A program made the position numbers and the translations under genes. The notes under the pieces are model-generated. The model was not told the origin of the DNA, ran no database searches, and saw nothing but the letters and a program-made list of their open reading frames with translations. This document shows positions 52,498-64,000 of a stretch of 64,000 nucleotides of DNA, piece by piece; within the stretch, counting starts at the first letter, position 1; each line of letters starts with the position of its first letter. Source of the stretch: Channallabes apus (lineage: Eukaryota > Chordata > Actinopteri > Siluriformes > Clariidae). The DNA is taken from positions 36,028,892-36,092,891 of the forward strand of contig CM060109.1 of NCBI GenBank assembly GCA_030522415.1, given 5' to 3'.

Positions 52498-53859
52498 TTC
52501 AACATCAATTATATATACATTTACAAACATTTTGATATTACCATCAACAAAAAGGCTCACTCTGTTTAATGAATTACTTATACCAGCTATGCTCATAGTA
52601 CCTATATTAGCTTTATATCCTAAACAGGTCATAAATAAGGATGTGATTAGAATACTACATTCATACGCTTTACAGCTAAAGAGGCATATATCATATTAGT
52701 AAATGCCATTGTAATATAAATCATACTTAATAAGCAAGCAAACTGAGTTCCAAAGCAAGATTTCCCAAGCTAAAAATAAACAAACTACAGTCAAGCATTT
52801 CAAATACTGCAGCTAATACCACAAGGAAAACATATTATTACTCATGCCTGTTGGCATAATGTGATATTATGGGGGATAAACACTTTGCCAGATTTAAGAA
52901 AGCAAAATAAAGCTATAAGGTTATATCACAATTTTCATAACACACAGTACATTAAATTGTTTATATTCAATCAGCATTTGCTGCTAACTGGGGAGTACCT
53001 AAGGGAGTGCACTACTGATCAATATTATTGCACACTTCCCACTCTATCAATTTAGTGTCTGCTAAGAGTTCATTATCCACTTTAATACACTGGCTTAAAT
53101 TAAATGTGTAAAAGTGGAATATATTAACAGTCCCTTTACCCAGTGGTATTTATTCATTTCACACTATGCCACACATTTCTCAACATCAACATCACTGCAA
53201 ATTCATGCATCCGGGAAAATGATGCAGAGTAAAAATTAAAAAATTAAAAAAACGAAATTAACCATGCTTGTTGAGGTTTGTGCTTTTCAAAGAAAATGCT
53301 CTCTTGAAATTGTCTAACTTTAACATCATGGTGTAACAGCATTTACACTACTTTGCTCCAAGCAAATATACCAGTTCCTCATAATTCAAAACATATGTTT
53401 TGATGTATACAACATAATTCCTGTGCTATTAAAAGTTAATTTCCATGTGATAATAGCTGTTTGGGTAGAAGCTGGGGTTCAGCCTTAATGAGGTAAAACC
53501 CAGAAGTCATTTGGTTGCTCTTTGTAATTATGCAAATGAAGGTGCATGGTTGATGAAGCTGAGAGCAGAACTCAGTCTCTGTGACTGCAAGCCAAGCAGG
53601 TGTTTCATCCTTTGCTTAAATCATGCCACAGATGATGAGGTACAACACCACAGCAGAGCCTCCTGGAGTTAGCAGAACATCAGAAATACACAAAAACATG
53701 TTTAACAGTGAGGGTTATAGATAACAGCATAATGAGTAATTATAACAAGAAGTTATTTATGCAAGGTTATAAAGTGTTTATAGTGCTTTGTGTTGTTTTA
53801 AATTGTGATACATTTAAATACAAAATAAAACATATTTTAATAATACATTATTACCTAAA
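52498..53859. other. AT-rich desert, no gene seen
   Basis: Nothing recognised. Confidence 0.5.
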
Positions 53860-53860
53860 C

Positions 53861-53912
<52 letters not shown>

Positions 53913-53955
53913 ATAATAATAATAAGAAGAAGAAGAAGAAGCAGAAGAAGAAGAA
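53860..53955. repeat. Compound (TTA)n(TAA)n(AGA)n microsatellite
   Basis: About 17 TTA units, then TAA units, then AGA units with one GCA. Confidence 0.95.
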
Positions 53956-54605
53956 AAGTAACAGTGTTTTATGTGCTTATATTTTAATGTTTGTGTGTTT
54001 ATAGATATTAAAAACACCACTATTAGATAGGAGATTTTTTTTTTATTATTGTGGCATCTCTTGAATAAAGTGTTTTAGAATATTTCAATTTTTTTGTCTC
54101 TATTGTTGCAAAGACCTTATTTTTATACACATTACATAACATTTTTCATATTTGTTAATAACAGCTTAGGCAATATGTACAATTCCAACAGTGGAGTTTG
54201 TAATAAGATCAAGACGCTTAAAGGCATGACGCACAATATAAGTATTTTTGCTTCACTCAACCAGATGTATAAACTGTTTTTCCAAGTATATTGATTGTGC
54301 ATGTTAGACAGAAAAAAAACAACTCAAAGTCAAAAACCTTGCCTGGTCTAGTCTAATGTGTTTAAATTCATGTCCAAAAACTTCTTCTTTAAACTGGAAA
54401 CAAGCAGTTCACTCCTCTACACATCAATCTCTTCACACTAGGCCCAATATCAAAACCCATAGTGTCCTAATTATGGTATTCATGAAAAAATGAAATCGAG
54501 ACTTGTGTAAATCTGTAGCTTCAGGCAAAATCAACATCACTACATCACATTGCATGACCTCCAGCTGTCTCAGGGACACAACAAGCATAATGAAACTTTT
54601 CAGGA

Positions 54606-54607
<2 letters not shown>
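53956..54607. other. AT-rich spacer, no gene seen
   Basis: Nothing recognised. Confidence 0.5.
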
Positions 54608-54673
<66 letters not shown>

Positions 54674-54707
54674 ACTGTACAAATGTTCATGGGTGTACAG
54701 GTATGTG

Positions 54708-54790
<83 letters not shown>
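54608..54790. repeat. Two adjacent (TG)n microsatellites
   Basis: TG runs at 54608-54672 and 54711-54790, separated by about 38 unique bases. Confidence 0.95.
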
Positions 54791-54791
<1 letters not shown>

Positions 54792-55936
54792 CCTAGATAT
54801 GTAAATGTGTCTGTGGCTTTTAACCAGCTCCAGTAAGGGAATGAAGTGCATCGATTGTTTGTGATTATTAACTAGACTGGGATAAGGCCTCTCCTTATTA
54901 TGCAGATTACTGGGGCTGGGCGCTGCAGCATATTGTGCAGATGCAGCGTGGCAGCTGCTGCTGCAGATGGCTGCTGTACGGCTCCATCATTGCAGAGCTA
55001 TTGTCTCCACTCCGATTGTTCAGGGGACTGGCAAGGAGGGCTACAGAACAACCCGACTGCAGTGAATTAAGAAGGAGAAACGAAGAAGCAGACAGCAAAT
55101 TTATACACACGAGGCTATAGAAACAGTGACAAACGTAACACGCAAGCAGCCGTCAAAGTGCACACATGTCCCGCCATCATACACACGGTGTCGCCACTCA
55201 ACAGAGACGCTGTGCAATGCAACAATGTGGATCAAACATATGCTGTTGTATTGTTTTTTGTTTTTTTTTGTTGTTGTTGTTTTTTCTCAGTGCTGTTAAG
55301 CCAGTGAAGAAAAGTCTTACTGTTAAATGAGGAGGGAGCTACAGTATGAGACAGAAATTTTGGACACCAGAAATCTTTAACCTTGTTCAAAACATAATGA
55401 AAACAAAGAGCTTTCAAATCGGCCCCCTGTTTCTAATGAGCATTGATTTAGCCAAGGTTGGGTGAAAATTGGGATAATCTGGATTTTGATGTCTGTCAGC
55501 AGACAAACTGCTGATACAGTTTCTCCTCTCTCCTGGGAACTAAGAGCAGACAGATATTTCTATAATAATTTGTTAGTCATTTTAGTGTGTAAGATGAAAT
55601 TTAGCTTATAACACACTATAGATGACTTTTACAACAGTGTAAAACAGGTTTTATTCAGCACTCTAAAGGATTCTCTCTTTTTTTACCTCCTCTGGGGAAA
55701 CTCTTAGAGGGTCTATTTATAAACCTACCACAGATGAAGGCTATTAATAAATAAATAAATAAATAAAAAAAACAGCTATTCTAATGCATGGTGATGTATG
55801 TTAAATAAATGTTTTAACCAATTGTAAAGAACTTTTCATCAGTATAAATTAAAGTTCAGAGAGTTATTGAAGAACATGTGCCTAACAGTTTGAAGAATAC
55901 AACAATATATAATTAAGTTTCATAATTTTGATCAAT
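54791..55936. other. Unique sequence; complex island at about 54840-55060
   Basis: The island contains several CAGCTGCTG/CTGCAGATG-type E-box-like motifs. GT- and T-rich run at about 55249-55287. No gene recognised. Confidence 0.4.
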
Positions 55937-55950
55937 AAGTTTTTACAATT

Positions 55951-56084
55951 GTGCCCTGCGATGGATTCGCACCCTGTCCAGGGTGTACCCCGCCTAGTGC
56001 CCGCAGTCTCCTGGGATAGGCTACAGGTCCCCCGCGACCCTGAACACAGGATTAAGCGGTATAGAAGATGAATGAATGAATGAA
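55951..56084 (+). mobile_element. 5'-truncated V-SINE/L2 tail with target duplication
   Basis: GCACCCTGTCCAGGGTGTAC through GGATAGGCTACAGG and AAGCGGTATAGAAG to a (TGAA)n tail. It is flanked by AAGTTTTTACAATT (55937-55950) and AAGTTTCTACAATT (56085-56098), a 14-bp duplication with one mismatch. Truncation point and duplication show insertion as a short 3' piece. Confidence 0.9.
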
Positions 56085-56098
56085 AAGTTTCTACAATT

Positions 56099-57354
56099 TC
56101 CTTCACAACTCATACAAAGACTTTGTGTTTTCACAAGACACAAATGTAATAAAATATTAGATTAAAATATTGCTATTTTAGCTACTTAGCAAAAGAATGA
56201 AACAAAACAAGGTAATTACATAAAGATGCAAAAAATAATAATAATCACACCAACAGGTTTACATCTTCCCTTTAGGATTAAAGACGTCTCCTGAAAAAAG
56301 AGGTTCTATGACTTGGAAAATATTTCCAAATATTTTGTAATAGTTTACAAAATCCCTCAACATTACATATATAAACATACATTATTAATTAAATAGCTAT
56401 CCAACTTGGCTTTGGGCTACACATACTGTTTACAACACTAGGCTAACCAGGCCACAGAATGCTCTATCCTCCACCTGTCAATCACTTCAGCGCCATTTGA
56501 AGCAAAGCAGAGGTAGAATCTTTCATAAGCCCACTTTATGTCAGAGGGTTTCATGCTGCATAAAACACACTGGTAGATATGCAGATATGTATTGTCAGAT
56601 TTGCCCTCAAGGGGAAGTGCTGCATGTCCATTTGGTGGAGCAGCTCTCCCCTGCTGAGCTGAGCTCAGTTCAGGACACTCCAACCACAAAGCACAGGGAC
56701 CTCGTTGCCCTGCTCAGACATGACACACCACCTCCGCATACTACATGCAGAGAGTGTTCACGAGAAGGTCACACACACGCACACACGTAAGTCTCCATGC
56801 CAGCTGAACACACTGTTACAGGCAGAAGATGATAGTGATCTGATAATACAGGCTGAGATCTCAGACATGCAGCATGACCTTGTGCTCTGCTACAGCAAAA
56901 GGACATTCAGTCTGCTTTAGATCTGTTCTTCTCAGAGAGTAATTACACAGGCTAAATGGCAAGCCATGTTCACCGAGAAGACAAAGAAGGGGGAAGGGAA
57001 CAAGAGGAATGAACGCTTGTGTCATTTTAATATTAGATGCATGTTGTTGGAAATAGCAGCACTAGACAGGTATTGCTATGAATATCTCAGCGTATATAAG
57101 ACACCCTATTTTCAGCTAGGTATAATAATTTCAAGTTCGTTTCTTTGAATCCTAATTAATTTAAACAAAATTAATCAGGGTTATTACACTAAAATACTTC
57201 TTATAAAGCTATGCTGTTGTATTTCATTAAAAAAAAATTTTTTCATTTCAATTATCCAAAAATACTCCCAAACTGAGAACACATTCAAAACAAAGTAGTT
57301 TATTTTCTTTTCATTTGTATGTAAGTTTATATAAAATGTATTGGGTTAGATACA
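56099..57354. other. Unique sequence, no gene recognised
   Basis: Complex stretch at about 56430-56950, then AT-rich. No domain in the open frames. Confidence 0.5.
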
Positions 57355-57356
57355 TA

Positions 57357-57571
57357 CAGTGGTGTGAAAAACTATTTGCCCCCTTCCTGATTTCTTATTC
57401 TTTTGCATGTTTGTCACACTTAAATGTTTCTGCTCATCAAAAACCGTTAACTATTAGTCAAAGATAACATAATTGAACACAAAATGCAGTTTTTAAATGA
57501 AGGTTTACGTTATTAAGGGAGAAAAAAAACTCCAAATCTACATGGCCCTGTGTGAAAAAGTGATTGCCCCC
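57357..57571 (+). repeat. Left IR/DR of the Tc1 element
   Basis: The outer direct repeat at 57357-57390 and the inner one at 57541-57573 share GTGTGAAAAA and TTGCCCCC. These are the expected transposase-binding sites. Confidence 0.88.
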
Positions 57572-57735
57572 CTTGTTAAAAAATAACTTAACTGTGGTTT
57601 ATCACACCTGAGTTCAATTTCTGTAGTCACCCCCAGGCCTGATTACTGCCACACCTGTTTCAGTCAAGAAATCACTTAAATAGGAGCTACCTGACACAGA
57701 GAAGTAGACCAAAAGCACCTCAAAAGCTAGACATC

Positions 57736-58758
57736 ATGCCAAGATCCAAAGAAATTCAGGAACAAATGAGAACAAAAGTAATTGAGATCTATCAGTCTGG
57801 TAAAGGTTATAAAGCCATTTCTAAAGCTTTGGGACTCCAGCGAACCACAGTGAGAGCCATTATCCACAAATGGCAAAAACATGGAACAGTGGTGAACCTT
57901 CCCAGGAGTGGCCGGCCGACCAAAATTACCCCAAGAGCGCAGAGACGACTCATCCGAGAGGCCACAAAAGACCCCAGGACAACATCTAAAGAACTGCAGG
58001 CCTCACTTGCCTCAATTAAGGTCAGTGTTCACGACTCCACCATAAGAAAGAGACTGGGCAAAAACGGCCTGCTTGGCAGATTTCCAAGGCGCAAACCACT
58101 TTTAAGCAAAAAGAACATTAAGGCTCGTCTCAATTTTGCTAAAAAACATCTCAATGATTGCCAAGACTTTTGGGAAAATACCTTGTGGACCGACGAGACA
58201 AAAGTTGAACTTTTTGGAAGGTGCGTGTCCCGTTACATCTGGCGTAAAAGTAACACAGCATTTCAGAAAAAGAACATCATACCAACAGTAAAATATGGTG
58301 GTGGTAGTGTGATGGTCTGGGGTTGTTTTGCTGCTTCAGGACCTGGAAGGCTTGCTGTGATAGATGGAACCATGAATTCTACTGTCTACCAAAAAATCCT
58401 GAAGGAGAATGTCCGGCCATCTGTTCGTCAACTCAAGCTGAAGCGATCTTGGGTGCTGCAGCAGGACAATGACCCAAAACACACCAGCAAATCCACCTCT
58501 GAATGGCTGAAGAAAAACAAAATGAAGACTTTGGAGTGGCCTAGTCAAAGTCCTGACCTGAATCCTATTGAGATGTTGTGGCATGACCTTAAAAAGGCGG
58601 TTCATGCTAGAAAACCCTCAAATAAAGCTGAATTACAACAATTCTGCAAAGATGAGTGGGCCAAAATTCCTCCAGAGCGCTGTAAAAGACTCGTTGCAAG
58701 TTATCGCAAACGCTTGATTGCAGTTATTGCTGCTAAGGGTGGCCCAACCAGTTATTAG
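57736..58758 (+). CDS. Tc1-family transposase, intact, DD34E
   Basis: 340 residues, starting at the ATG in ACATCATGCCAAG and stopping at TAG-less TAA just before the right repeat; length is normal for the family. Residues 1-110 form the paired-like DNA-binding region: a first helix-turn-helix (KAISKALGLQRTTVRAIIHK), the GRPTK AT-hook-like motif at 59-63, and a second helical part to about 110. A basic NLS-like stretch follows at 104-121. The catalytic residues are D153 (WTDETK), D244 (QQDNDPKHT) and E279 (SPDLNPIE), with exactly 34 residues between D244 and E279. A glycine-rich box lies at 188-204. No stop, frameshift or missing catalytic residue was found. It cuts and pastes the element at TA sites in the nucleus. 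Expression would depend on a promoter in the left repeat or on a host promoter; none is evident. Confidence 0.95.
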   Translation: MPRSKEIQEQMRTKVIEIYQSGKGYKAISKALGLQRTTVRAIIHKWQKHGTVVNLPRSGRPTKITPRAQRRLIREATKDPRTTSKELQASLASIKVSVHDSTIRKRLGKNGLLGRFPRRKPLLSKKNIKARLNFAKKHLNDCQDFWENTLWTDETKVELFGRCVSRYIWRKSNTAFQKKNIIPTVKYGGGSVMVWGCFAASGPGRLAVIDGTMNSTVYQKILKENVRPSVRQLKLKRSWVLQQDNDPKHTSKSTSEWLKKNKMKTLEWPSQSPDLNPIEMLWHDLKKAVHARKPSNKAELQQFCKDEWAKIPPERCKRLVASYRKRLIAVIAAKGGPTSY

Positions 58759-58763
58759 GTTCA

Positions 58764-58976
58764 GGGGGCAATTACTTTTTCACACAGGGCCATGTAGGTT
58801 TGGATTTTTTTTCTCCCTAAATAATAAAACCCCTCATTTAAAAACTGCATTTTGTGTTTACTTGTGTTATCTTTGACTAATAGTTAAATGTGTTTGATGA
58901 TCAGAAACATTTTGTGTGACAAACATGCAAAAGAATAAGAAATCAGGAGGGGGGCAAATAGCTTTTCACACCACTG
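58764..58976 (-). repeat. Right IR/DR of the Tc1 element
   Basis: Inverted partner of 57357-57571, with small differences (for example a run of six G in place of five at the outer site). Confidence 0.88.
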
Positions 58977-58978
58977 TA

Positions 58979-60479
58979 GCTAGATACCAGGTTGAATTTC
59001 ACACCTTAATAAATAAATAAATAAAAATCTTTTTAGAAATATTGCAATATTTCCTTAAGTAAACATCCAAATTTCCAACACAGGGTAGTGTTTGTTTGCA
59101 GTATATATCTCTCCTATTTTCTTGTACTAGACAAATTAATGGGATGTACAACTACAGCCCGTGCAGTCACTTCATATGGAACACTGGGCTGTGAAATAGA
59201 GAATTTTATTGGTTTAGAGAAAACACAATAAAGTTAGAAGAAAAATCTTTTTCTCCTTTTGAATGTCTATACATTTCTTCACACAAAAATAATATGTGTC
59301 AGGAATTGCACTACATTTATTTCTTTGATGACTGTTTAAACACTGCGCTGAGATAAAATACAGTGATTTCAGTTTGACCTCCATTCAAAAGAAGACACTG
59401 TGTGCAGTATATCAGGCTCATCGTTTGGCCCACCACCCTTTTACAGCGATTGCAGCTGTGTGTGGTAGTAGGAGAGCAGGTTTCCTACAGCTGGGCCAAG
59501 CTTTTGGCCCTCCAAAGCCAGTCCCCTGGGACTCACTACTTCTCCTAGACTCTGACATGTACACCGCTTGTCATATGGTCCAATTTGGTCAATACGGTCA
59601 CACTGCTGCCACACTACAATAGATTAACCAGACACTCTTATAAAATCACATTATTTAAGTTAGTGACTACATTGTTAATTTGAAAGTGCTGGTCTAAGGT
59701 TGCAATATATTGGACAGTATTGGGGGACAGTTTACACACTGTGTTTGGTCCTCTGTGGCCTGCTAAAGTAGCAGTTAAATATCCAATTCCAGTGCTATTA
59801 AATAAATAAACTTTTGTATATTTGACCATAGTATCAGTCCATTATTGATGCACAATGTATTGACTAATATGATATAATCCACCTTGTATGATTAATTACA
59901 CAAAGCAAAGCTGAACTGTTTGTTCAGCAAAGAGGCAGAATAAACCAAAAGGAGAAAAGGGTGTCAATTAATATGTCATTTACACTTCTATTCAACCTCC
60001 ATGAGCATGTTTAAATTTGATTAAAGGCCGTCTGTTTAAACGTTAGTCCTAATAAAAGGCAGTGTAATCGTAGAAGAGGATTAGTGCCTGTGACACAAAG
60101 CCTGTCCCTGAAGTGCTCTTTAACTCATCTGTTGTTACGGTTACGGCCGGGGTCTGCATGAGGCCACTCTTGATTGGAAGGCCCAGAGGGGCGGCACCAA
60201 CCAGTCACCAGGGCATTGTTAGTGCCATCAAAATGGCCGACGAAGAATGGCTGATTATGCGACTACATCCAACACCACTAACAGGGAGCGTATTTGAATT
60301 TCTAACACAGCAGATGTTTGCTAGGCACCTCCATGCAGTGTGCATACACTGTTATGCTAATTTGCCAGTGTTTCCCTTCAACTTAGCTCAGAGTCATTAG
60401 AGCACACACTTAGCTTGGATCCTTCTGTCAAACTAATAATTGGCCATTATTGATATTAATTAACATTTTTTGCACCCCA
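58979..60479. other. Unique sequence, island at about 60060-60420
   Basis: AT-rich at first, then a complex stretch including GGTTACGGCCGGGGTCTGC. The 95-codon frame at 60113-60400 has no recognisable domain; I treat it as non-coding. Confidence 0.4.
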
Positions 60480-60870
60480 TCTCCATTCCTTGACCCGGTA
60501 TCTGTTAGTAAATCTAGTTATCGTGGGCCATTAGAAGCTGTAAAATCCAAGGGACCTCATGCTAGTCACAAGCCATTTATCAGAAAAGTACACAGCCCAA
60601 TTAGCACCAAGGGGAGACAGTAGTCTTGATTCGCTGCTGACTACTTCTTGATCACCATTATAAATTGCTAATAGGGCAGCGAGTGCTATGCACCAGTCTG
60701 TAGGGGGCTGATGCAGGCGGCTGAGTGTGACAGGTGAGGGAGGTGGTGACGGCCGCCAGGATGAGACTGGCCCATCAGCCGGTATTTATTACTGAAGCCC
60801 GTGATGTCACAGCTGATCCCTTTCTCTTGCAAGTCAATCAAACTAATTAGGCTCTGAGCATTGTGAGAAA
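60480..60870. other. Best candidate conserved non-coding element
   Basis: About 390 bases of complex sequence with no simple repeats. It includes CAATTAGCACC, ATCACCATTATAAATTGC, GATGTCACAGCTGATCC and TCAAACTAATTAGGC, a mix of TAAT, CAGCTG and bZIP-like cores. No open frame of interest. Confidence 0.35.
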
Positions 60871-63800
60871 AGGCCGCAGAGGGTTATTCTGCTTTCTGAC
60901 AAAACAATACTTTGAAAAATCCTAAATTGCAACAGCACTTGATATTGAATAGCCTAACCCATTATTTTGCAATAAGGGCCATCGCTTAAGGTTTTTATGG
61001 CCACAGATCAAGAGATCATAATAGGAGCATATTGACAGATATTTTTCTTGCAAAGTTCCAAGGGACCCACTACAGCAGGAAAATATATCAAAAGCCTATC
61101 ATGAGTGCTTGGATCTTCTGTGTAAAATCAATAGTGAGCCACAGAAGGCTGGAGTTTTCACCATTCCCCTCCGTCATTTAAGAAGACTGTGCTGTATAGT
61201 GCACGACCCCAGGAGAGTCAGTAGCTTAGCAACCATGCAGTTTCTGCGATTAACTATACAGTTCCATGATGGTATTGTTTTCATCACAGCCTTTGCTGCA
61301 AATATTGATGTGAAATACATGAAAATAAAATCACATTGAGAATAGCTCAATTGATGCTCTGGAATTAGAAACAGCAACATTAAGATCATATGTCTCTTTA
61401 CAATGGTGTGTTCAAAAATTTCCAGTGGCTTTCACAAAAATAGCACCGGTGTTTTTCAAAGTCCCATCACTGAAGATGAAGGCCATAACATCACAATTTC
61501 ACTCTAGTGATTTTATTCACCTGCCTTGTTTCCTTCCACTGGTGAAAAATATGATGCCACAAGTTCATACAGAAATCTTATAGGTTTATATCACGCTGTC
61601 CTTGACTCACATACAGTGTATGGTTTCTAAAGTAACCCATCACTGATGAGGAGTGATGTTGGCGATAAGAGCCACTGCATGTGAAGATGTTTACGGAACA
61701 CAGTCCAAACAAAGACTCAGCAACAGACTGCACTTATTGCTGATAGACTGTCTTCCATCAAATTATAGCAGTCAGCTATGTACTGCATGTATTATGTACT
61801 GTAATATTGGCCAAATTTGGGGGGTGGGGGTATCAATCCAAAAGAAAAAAGAAAAAGAAAAAAAGTACTTGTATTCAAATTCCACTTATTACAAAATATA
61901 TAAATGTGTGCCACAATAAGCAAATGTATATTGAGCTCTCATGCTAATCTAAAACTTGATGAAACAAGGCTTGATGAATTCTATAAGCAAAAAGTTTGAA
62001 CACACTAATCAGAGAGTGAAGAATAAAAGAGATCCAGAATCTTATAGCAAAAGTCAGAGAATGTAGCTCGCATTACAAACAAATAATTAGTCCAGATGTA
62101 AGTAATTTCAGGTGTATATTTCAGGTGTATATTTATTCTTACATTGTATATTGTTCAGGATTGTTTATGCTATATACTGAAGTAAAGTTGAAGCGTAAAA
62201 ATATCTCCACTTCTTGGTTACACATTTTTGAGTGACTTAAATAAATACTATTAAATAGCTGCATTTCTCTGTAAGTGAACTGGATCAAAAGAACTTTGAT
62301 AGATCTGTGATCAACTTTTATTACTTATCAGAGGTCTACCCTCTGCAAGCATAGCAGAGCAATTCCTTATTTGACTGTGTTGCTCCTGTAACAGTGGTTT
62401 TCTTTCTCTAAGATGCTTTTCCCTAGAGTATTTCTCTCAGAGCCCAATTACAAGTTTCATCATCAATCATCAGTGTTATTTATTCAGTAAAATGAATTTC
62501 TAATTAATAACTGATGAGCATTATGGCCTTGTACACTGGAAAGCTATTAATTATACCAGCCATGGAGAATTCACCAGCATAAGAAAGGATTACCTGGCGT
62601 ATATTCCCCACCATTATGTGGTGAATGTTTACATCCTCTGCAACTAGAGCATTTAGCTTGTGCCCACAGAAGGATAATTGTGTTACTGAGTGACATATGC
62701 TAGTCACATACTGTATATTTCTTAATGTGAAATGAACCTGAAATGTATAAAAAGATATGTTTATTTTGAAATAGAATATAAATTTTAGATATGAATTGTA
62801 ACTTTTGAGCTGATTTTTACAGAGTGAAAGAGCTACAGTCTACCGCATTAGGAGTCAAGGACAGGACAAACGGTGCTGAGGCGTTTTACTGGATATGGGC
62901 TACCTGAGCTTCGGCCTTGTGGATAACAGATCGTATAAGAGGTGAAATGAGCACAACATTGTGCAGCTGTACTGTGATCTCACACCATCAGCTCCCTTTC
63001 CACCCAGAGCAGCAGCCCATGCCCAGCGTAGCAATAATGATGACTTAGAGACTGCTTTCAGACACAACAACACTTTTTTTTTTATCGGTTTGCAATCTAC
63101 AAAAACAGAAGAATGACTCAAAACCAAAATGTTCTATACTGTGGCAAAGTGCTTATACATTGTCTTCATTTAAAGCTGTTTCGTTTTTTTTCTGTCACCA
63201 ATAATATAACATGGATATAGAATAAAATACACCTCAATAATAATGCACTTTACAAACCATCAAACTGATGCTTTTTTATTTTGACTTGCGTGAAAGAGCT
63301 TCTCATGCCTACAAATGATATAATACATGCTTATGTGTGCGGAAAACTCTGATGGTTACTTCCCTGGATGCGTGCCTACATTTCACCGAATGCTACTCAG
63401 AATATTAAGGTGAAATATGTAGATGTGAGCTTTAATTGAGGAAGAGCGATCAATACAGAGATTTTCAAGACAGGTACTCGCACTTTTATGCAACGGCTAC
63501 AGCCCTCTTTTCACTCTTAACTGTCAACAATGTTATTCCTTCATCTAGTTTTAACCTCATGTCTAGATTATGTGCTTCTCAAATTAGTAAAGATAATTGC
63601 TTCATTTGTATACTGCCACAAATTCAAAATGGTATAAGCAGAGAGGCATGGGGGAAGACAAACATATGATAAAGAGGCTTAAAAATGTAATCTTTATATT
63701 TAGGCAATGAAAACCAGTCAAGCAATTCTTTAATTTAGCCATTGTTACAATTCAGCACAATTTATGCACGATTGTGACACTTTTTTTTCTTTTCATATGT

Positions 63801-64000
63801 TTATCTCATCTCCTGAATGGAACAGAGATGGATGGAGTTATGCATGGTTGTATTAGGTACCCAGAGTCAATGTAATAAATGTGTATGACCATAATGCTGA
63901 ATCGCAGCTCCGTGCTGTAATCACATCTCTCTGGTTAGAATAGGGGGCTATTGCCAGGCTTGGTATTCAGTACCATCACTGTTTGTCTGCATGGGTATGT
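60871..64000. other. AT-rich desert to the window end, no gene recognised
   Basis: A short tandem (TTTCAGGTGTATA, two copies) lies at about 62107-62132. G-rich and A-rich patches are at about 61817-61865. Frames at 61109-61339, 62504-62707 and 63436-63669 lack domains. Nothing at the right edge looks like an exon. Confidence 0.5.

Larger units (their letters stand above)
57357..58976 (+). mobile_element. Tc1-type transposon, apparently complete
   Basis: A 1,620-bp element. The ends are CAGTGGTGTGAAAA at 57357 and TTTTCACACCACTG ending at 58976. TA lies on both sides (57355-57356 and 58977-58978). Each end is a long imperfect inverted repeat (about 57357-57571 and 58764-58976). An outer and an inner copy of the (T)GTGTGAAAAA...TGCCCCC motif in each gives the IR/DR layout. 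It encloses one uninterrupted transposase. Elements of this type are very widespread in fish and are discussed in the literature as horizontally moved between fish and lampreys; whether this copy belongs there needs a search. Confidence 0.95.

Noticed and set aside
53708..54020. Tyr- or Asn-run frames
   Set aside because: Translations of (TTA)n/(TAA)n.
58336..58605. Antisense frame inside the Tc1 transposase
   Set aside because: Shadow of the real transposase frame.

Overview
The window looks like non-coding, repeat-rich nuclear DNA of a ray-finned fish. The evidence is the mix of repeats: V-SINE/L2-type retroposons, several Tc1/mariner-type DNA transposons, a fish-type endonuclease-RT LINE, and very dense (TG)n, (CT)n and (TA)n microsatellites in an AT-rich background. 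I recognise no exon of a host protein-coding gene. The only complete, undamaged gene is a Tc1 transposase. The order or species cannot be fixed from the sequence alone.

Layout. 1-147: end of a mariner-like element cut by the window edge. 642-1222: internally deleted Tc1/mariner relic. 1233-1608: full-length V-SINE with a 14-bp target duplication. 1725-4831: LINE that keeps its 5' end but has broken endonuclease and RT frames. 5123-5217: perfect 28-bp hairpin. 5551-5655: probable hAT relic. 8841-9175 and 9535-9780: two more SINEs. 10329-19266: an odd 8.9-kb block with inverted ends starting CAGATGTCGCC. It holds a candidate three-exon reading frame (10389-11909), NRF1-type promoter motifs near both ends, a 1.1-kb direct duplication (12675-13777 and 16233-17304) and a second LINE 5' end (15086-15190). 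19267-57354: long desert of unique AT-rich DNA with microsatellites, a few SINE and Tc1 fragments, a perfect 55-bp palindrome (30967-31085) and several GC-richer islands that read like conserved non-coding elements. 57355-58978: an apparently complete Tc1-type transposon with an intact 340-residue DD34E transposase and about 213-bp IR/DR-type ends. 58979-64000: more desert with island-like stretches, strongest at 60480-60870.

No host pathway can be reconstructed. The functional story is mobile-element biology (LINE machinery that probably copied the SINE tails, and Tc1 cut-and-paste), set in what may be a regulatory gene desert. The best candidates for something new are the inverted-ended 8.9-kb block with inward-facing promoter-like ends, the covarying 5' hairpin shared by the two LINE copies, and the two perfect foldbacks.
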